31,005 nt of DNA from positions 1-31,005 of IMG/VR virus record IMGVR_UViG_3300043438_000807; one strand, 5' to 3'. The notes beneath the pieces were generated by a model. It was not told the origin of the DNA. It saw only the letters and a list, made by a program, of their open reading frames with translations, and searched no databases. This document shows positions 29,114 to 31,005 of the stretch, in pieces (the first letter of the stretch is position 1; each line of letters opens with the position of its first letter). Position numbers and translations under genes: made by a program. The stretch is from a virus.

Positions 29114-29392
29114 ATGGAGCCAACAATCGTTTCTACAAGCACGGGAAGTATATCAATCGCATATGACTACAGTCCGTACCTTGAAAGAATTGCATCATCA
29201 TTAGAAAGAATTGCAACAGCATCTACTACCACTGGCATACGTCATGTCGGCCCGTACGATTGGGTGGCCCCTACAGAAATTTATGATTGGTATAGGCAAG
29301 ATTTAAGTTCGTTGATTTCTTCAACTGCAACTATTAATACATTATTTGCAAATATTAGTACTATAACAAATAATTTGCCTAGATTTTTATAA
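29114..29392 (+). CDS. Small phage protein, unknown
   Basis: 92 aa. It contains an amphipathic helix (YLERIASSLERIATAS), a Trp/Tyr segment (HVGPYDWVAPTEIYDWYRQ) and a Ser/Thr/Ile-rich C-terminus (SSLISSTATINTLFANIST). The helix suggests oligomerisation. It is transcribed from the late motif at 29088 with the amidase-like gene 9 bp downstream, so it may be a virion partner of that gene. No family is recognised. Confidence 0.55.
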   Translation: MEPTIVSTSTGSISIAYDYSPYLERIASSLERIATASTTTGIRHVGPYDWVAPTEIYDWYRQDLSSLISSTATINTLFANISTITNNLPRFL

Positions 29393-29401
29393 GGAATTGA
29401 A

Positions 29402-30223
29402 ATGCCATACGTACAAGGTGCAAGAGTTCACGGAGTAGTACACATTGCTGATGTGTATCGTAGCCCCAATGTTTTTACAAATAATGTTGCAACAGCATTA
29501 TGGTTAGAAGCTGGAACCAGTGCTGGCTTTGTTGGTATTGCTATTAATGCACCGCCATCGTTAGATCCAGCAGAGGCTGCTGCGGCAGTTGACCTTACCA
29601 CTGCCTATACCAGCAATCCTGATAGTTTTTATAATCCAGCGGCTGCGACTGACGGTGTAAAAGCTAACTTTCCCGGTACTCCTGAAGATACTACTACGTC
29701 AACTGGTATTACAGATGTTGCTACTGCTTCAGGTATTGTTCCTTTCTTAGCAGCTACTCTAGAAGAAGCAGGTCGAGGTATGTGGAGAGAAAGTGGCCAG
29801 GCTGGCGGGACCAGTAATAAAAATATCTTAAAGATATGGACAGCACTGGGGTTCTCTGGCAGTCCCTGGAATACCGACCAAACTGCATGGTGTATGGGAT
29901 TTGTTAACTTTGCATTAAAATGCTCAGGTAAACAATATGTGCAAACAGCCAGTGCAAAAGCTATTAAGCAAAATCCAGAGAGATGGGGTGCTACACAAGT
30001 TACACCTGCAACAGCACAGCCGGGTGACATTGTACTTTGGAAGTATAGTCATGTGAACTTTATCTATACCTTGAATGGTGGCAAAGCTACATTTGTTGGT
30101 GGCAATCAAACTCCTACGTCCGGCAAGAATAATAACCCCAGTGACGGAGATGTTACCATCAGTTACGCTGGTGGATCGCCATTAACTAATAACAACATTG
30201 ACAGTATCTGGCGAGTAGCCTAA
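29402..30223 (+). CDS. CHAP/NlpC-P60-like cell-wall hydrolase, probably virion- or lysis-associated
   Basis: 273 aa. The N-terminus (VQGARVHGVVHIADVYRSPNVFTNN) looks like a short beta module of phage baseplate or structural proteins. After a low-complexity Ala/Thr linker, residues ~112-273 form a papain-like peptidoglycan amidase domain: Cys164 (TAWCMGFVNFAL), 'AQPGDIVLW', His217 (YSHVNFIY) and Asn235 (GGNQTP) as the catalytic triad. It would cleave peptide stems of peptidoglycan, either during DNA entry or at lysis. AAGGAATT precedes the ATG. It is coupled (TAATG) to the dCMP deaminase. No signal peptide. Confidence 0.8.
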   Translation: MPYVQGARVHGVVHIADVYRSPNVFTNNVATALWLEAGTSAGFVGIAINAPPSLDPAEAAAAVDLTTAYTSNPDSFYNPAAATDGVKANFPGTPEDTTTSTGITDVATASGIVPFLAATLEEAGRGMWRESGQAGGTSNKNILKIWTALGFSGSPWNTDQTAWCMGFVNFALKCSGKQYVQTASAKAIKQNPERWGATQVTPATAQPGDIVLWKYSHVNFIYTLNGGKATFVGGNQTPTSGKNNNPSDGDVTISYAGGSPLTNNNIDSIWRVA

Positions 30224-30759
30224 TGAAACAAAAATTTATCGATATGTATATGGATTGGGCAGAACGCACTGCTCAACTAAGCCACGCTCGTAGACTACAA
30301 GTCGGTGCTGTGATTGTTAAAGACGATAGTGTTATCAGCTACGGCTATAACGGCATGCCTTCTGGGTGGGACAACGATTGTGAAGACAAAGACTATATGA
30401 GTCGCGATGCGGGTGGCTGGTTAGACCCTGAAGAAATTTACGAAAGATGGCCTTTTGAAGAAACAGTAGTAGTCGCAAACGACAATGAAAGTTTTGAAAC
30501 ATCTATGCGTTATCGACTTAAAACTAAACCAGAGGTCCTTCATGCTGAATCCAATGCAATTGCTAAGTTGGCCAAGTCTATCAACAGTGGTAACGGTGCT
30601 GGTATTTTCATTACTCATGCTCCGTGTATCGATTGTGCAAAACTCATATATCAAAGCGGTATCAGTAGTGTATACTATCGCAGTAGCTATCGTGATATTT
30701 CGGGGATCGAGTTTTTAGAAAAATCCGGAGTAAAAGTAGAACAGGTTGATAATAAATAA
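30223..30759 (+). CDS. dCMP deaminase
   Basis: 178 aa. The zinc-deaminase motifs are His107-Ala-Glu109 (VLHAESNAI) and Pro134-Cys135-Ile-Asp-Cys138 (HAPCIDCAKLI). The N-terminal 'HARRLQVGAVIVKDD..ISYGYNGMPSG' is that of dCMP/ComEB deaminases, and the inserted segment with Cys53 resembles the structural-zinc region of T4 dCMP deaminase. It makes dUMP for ThyX. It is coupled to the upstream hydrolase gene (TAATG). Its TAA stop overlaps an AATAAATA motif. Confidence 0.93.
   Translation: MKQKFIDMYMDWAERTAQLSHARRLQVGAVIVKDDSVISYGYNGMPSGWDNDCEDKDYMSRDAGGWLDPEEIYERWPFEETVVVANDNESFETSMRYRLKTKPEVLHAESNAIAKLAKSINSGNGAGIFITHAPCIDCAKLIYQSGISSVYYRSSYRDISGIEFLEKSGVKVEQVDNK
30751..30758 (+). promoter_or_regulatory. 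Late-type motif AATAAATA at the dCMP deaminase stop
   Basis: It overlaps the TAA stop at 30757-30759. No protein gene follows before the structured RNA, so it may give a late copy of that RNA or be incidental. Confidence 0.35.
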
Positions 30760-30764
30760 TTTGC

Positions 30765-30821
30765 CTGTCAAGCATCTGGACATAGTCCAGTTAGACATGT
30801 TGGGCGAGGACTTCTTGACAG
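30765..30821 (+). repeat. Inverted repeat with nested hairpin upstream of the RNA promoter
   Basis: CTGTCAAG (30765-30772) and CTTGACAG (30814-30821) are perfect 8-bp arms; the right arm contains the -35 TTGACA. Inside lies CTGGAC-ATA-GTCCAG (30776-30790). It could be an operator, or in read-through RNA a structure masking the promoter region. There is no T-tract, so it is not a standard terminator. Confidence 0.55.
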
Positions 30822-30843
30822 CCTCGTCAAAATGTAGTATAAT
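30815..30843 (+). promoter_or_regulatory. Consensus sigma70 promoter TTGACA-17-TATAAT
   Basis: Both hexamers are perfect (30815-30820 and 30838-30843) with the ideal 17-base spacing. The expected start is near 30850-30851, right before the structured RNA. It is the strongest promoter in the window. Confidence 0.85.
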
Positions 30844-30850
30844 TTAAGTT

Positions 30851-31005
30851 AAGACTGTATGAAGTAGACAGAAAAGGATTCAAGACGCGGGGGCAGTGCC
30901 CGCCAGGTCCACCATAAAACACATTAGCCTGACTGAAACGGGCATCGAGTACGTGGAACGTGGAAGAAGGTTCGATTCCTTCATACTCAATTTCAGTAGT
31001 GTGTT
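30851..31005 (+). ncRNA. ssrA: tmRNA-like RNA, apparently circularly permuted, cut by the window end
   Basis: After the promoter, 30880-30914 reads like the 3' end of tmRNA: GACGCGGG, a 7-base loop, CCCGC, CAGGTCC, ACCA (T-arm-like stem 30887-30891 with 30899-30903, then an acceptor strand and an encoded CCA). The loop GGCAGTG is not a standard T-loop. Downstream, GCCTG (30927-30931) can pair with CAGGT, followed by TGAAACGGGCATCGAG, similar to the start of tmRNA. GTATGAAG (30857-30864) pairs with CTTCATAC (30979-30986), as helix P2 would. An acceptor piece before a 5' piece is the layout of two-piece tmRNAs. The tag ORF would lie beyond 31005. Against it: the outer acceptor pairs are missing, and 30918-31005 can fold into a rival long stem with a tRNA-like T-arm hairpin (30966-30982). 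Confidence 0.5.

Noticed and set aside
30776-30790. The CTGGAC-ATA-GTCCAG hairpin as a terminator after dCMP deaminase
   Set aside because: It is not followed by a T-tract; the next bases are mixed (ttagacatg). It is better explained as part of the inverted repeat by the promoter.
30966-30988. A tRNA gene suggested by the perfect T-arm GAAGG-TTCGATT-CCTTC
   Set aside because: No matching 7-base acceptor 5' strand (TGAGTAT) with D and anticodon arms lies at the right distance; only GAGTA, 15 bases upstream of the T-arm, can pair, leaving no room for an anticodon arm.
1-31005. CRISPR arrays, insertion sequences, attachment sites, integrases or rRNA
   Set aside because: None were seen. Direct repeats are limited to short in-frame protein repeats (8338-8385 and 15996-16019), and no recombinase or transposase motifs occur.

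Overview
The window looks like part of the genome of a T4-like tailed phage (myovirus type) from an aquatic setting. The signs are: (1) densely packed genes joined by ATGA/TAATG overlaps; (2) a cluster of five or six tail-fibre or tail-spike genes; (3) a nucleotide-metabolism set typical of such phages (class Ia ribonucleotide reductase NrdA/NrdB, ThyX, glutaredoxin, dCMP deaminase); (4) a recurrent TAAATA-type motif in front of genes that resembles T4 late promoters (TATAAATA). By eye it is moderately AT-rich. There is no integrase, transposase, rRNA, CRISPR array or convincing tRNA. The host cannot be named. A permuted, two-piece-style tmRNA-like element at the right end would fit an alphaproteobacterial or picocyanobacterial host, but this is inference.

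Layout. 1-9.4 kb: fibre and structural genes (a LamG-like fragment, a Hint-domain protein, two Mtd-N-like fibres, a YadA-head-like fibre) plus small virion-type genes. They are interrupted by a minus-strand pair (QueC-like PP-loop enzyme and a possible methyltransferase) and end with an exported staphylococcal-type nuclease. 9.4-11.6 kb: an RNA-structure-rich gap, a membrane fatty-acid desaturase, a bidirectional terminator, and minus-strand genes (a conserved small protein, an alpha/beta hydrolase and two very small proteins). 11.7-16.6 kb: small structural or hypothetical genes, including a strongly expressed-looking monocistronic gene (12134-12517), a coiled-coil plus membrane-anchor protein (holin-like) and a 516-aa EF-hand-containing protein. 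16.5-19 kb: two different 2-oxoglutarate/Fe(II) oxygenases flank a PD-(D/E)XK nuclease. 19-21.1 kb: a pectate-lyase-fold tail spike and a conserved small protein. 21.2-26.6 kb: the most striking block, one operon with the order nrdA, A-type Fe-S carrier, Fe/Mn superoxide dismutase, IscU, class II aldolase, nrdB, every junction overlapping, closed by a terminator. 26.6-30.8 kb: glutaredoxin, a structural/chaperone-like gene, thyX, several conserved small genes (an Sm-like protein among them), a cell-wall amidase-like protein and dCMP deaminase. 30.76-31.0 kb: a consensus sigma70 promoter driving a structured RNA with tmRNA-like features, cut by the window end.

How it works together. NrdAB, glutaredoxin, dCMP deaminase and ThyX together supply DNA precursors, including dTMP. 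Iron runs through the accessory genes: di-iron NrdB, di-iron desaturase, two Fe(II) oxygenases, IscU, the A-type carrier and the SOD. The simplest reading is that the phage carries its own partial iron or Fe-S handling and oxidative-protection functions, translationally coupled to its iron-radical ribonucleotide reductase; this is a hypothesis. Transcription seems to use many short late-type units. In several, the TAA stop of the upstream gene is the first half of the TAAATA promoter motif, and in several the start codon sits where the transcript should begin, which predicts leaderless mRNAs.
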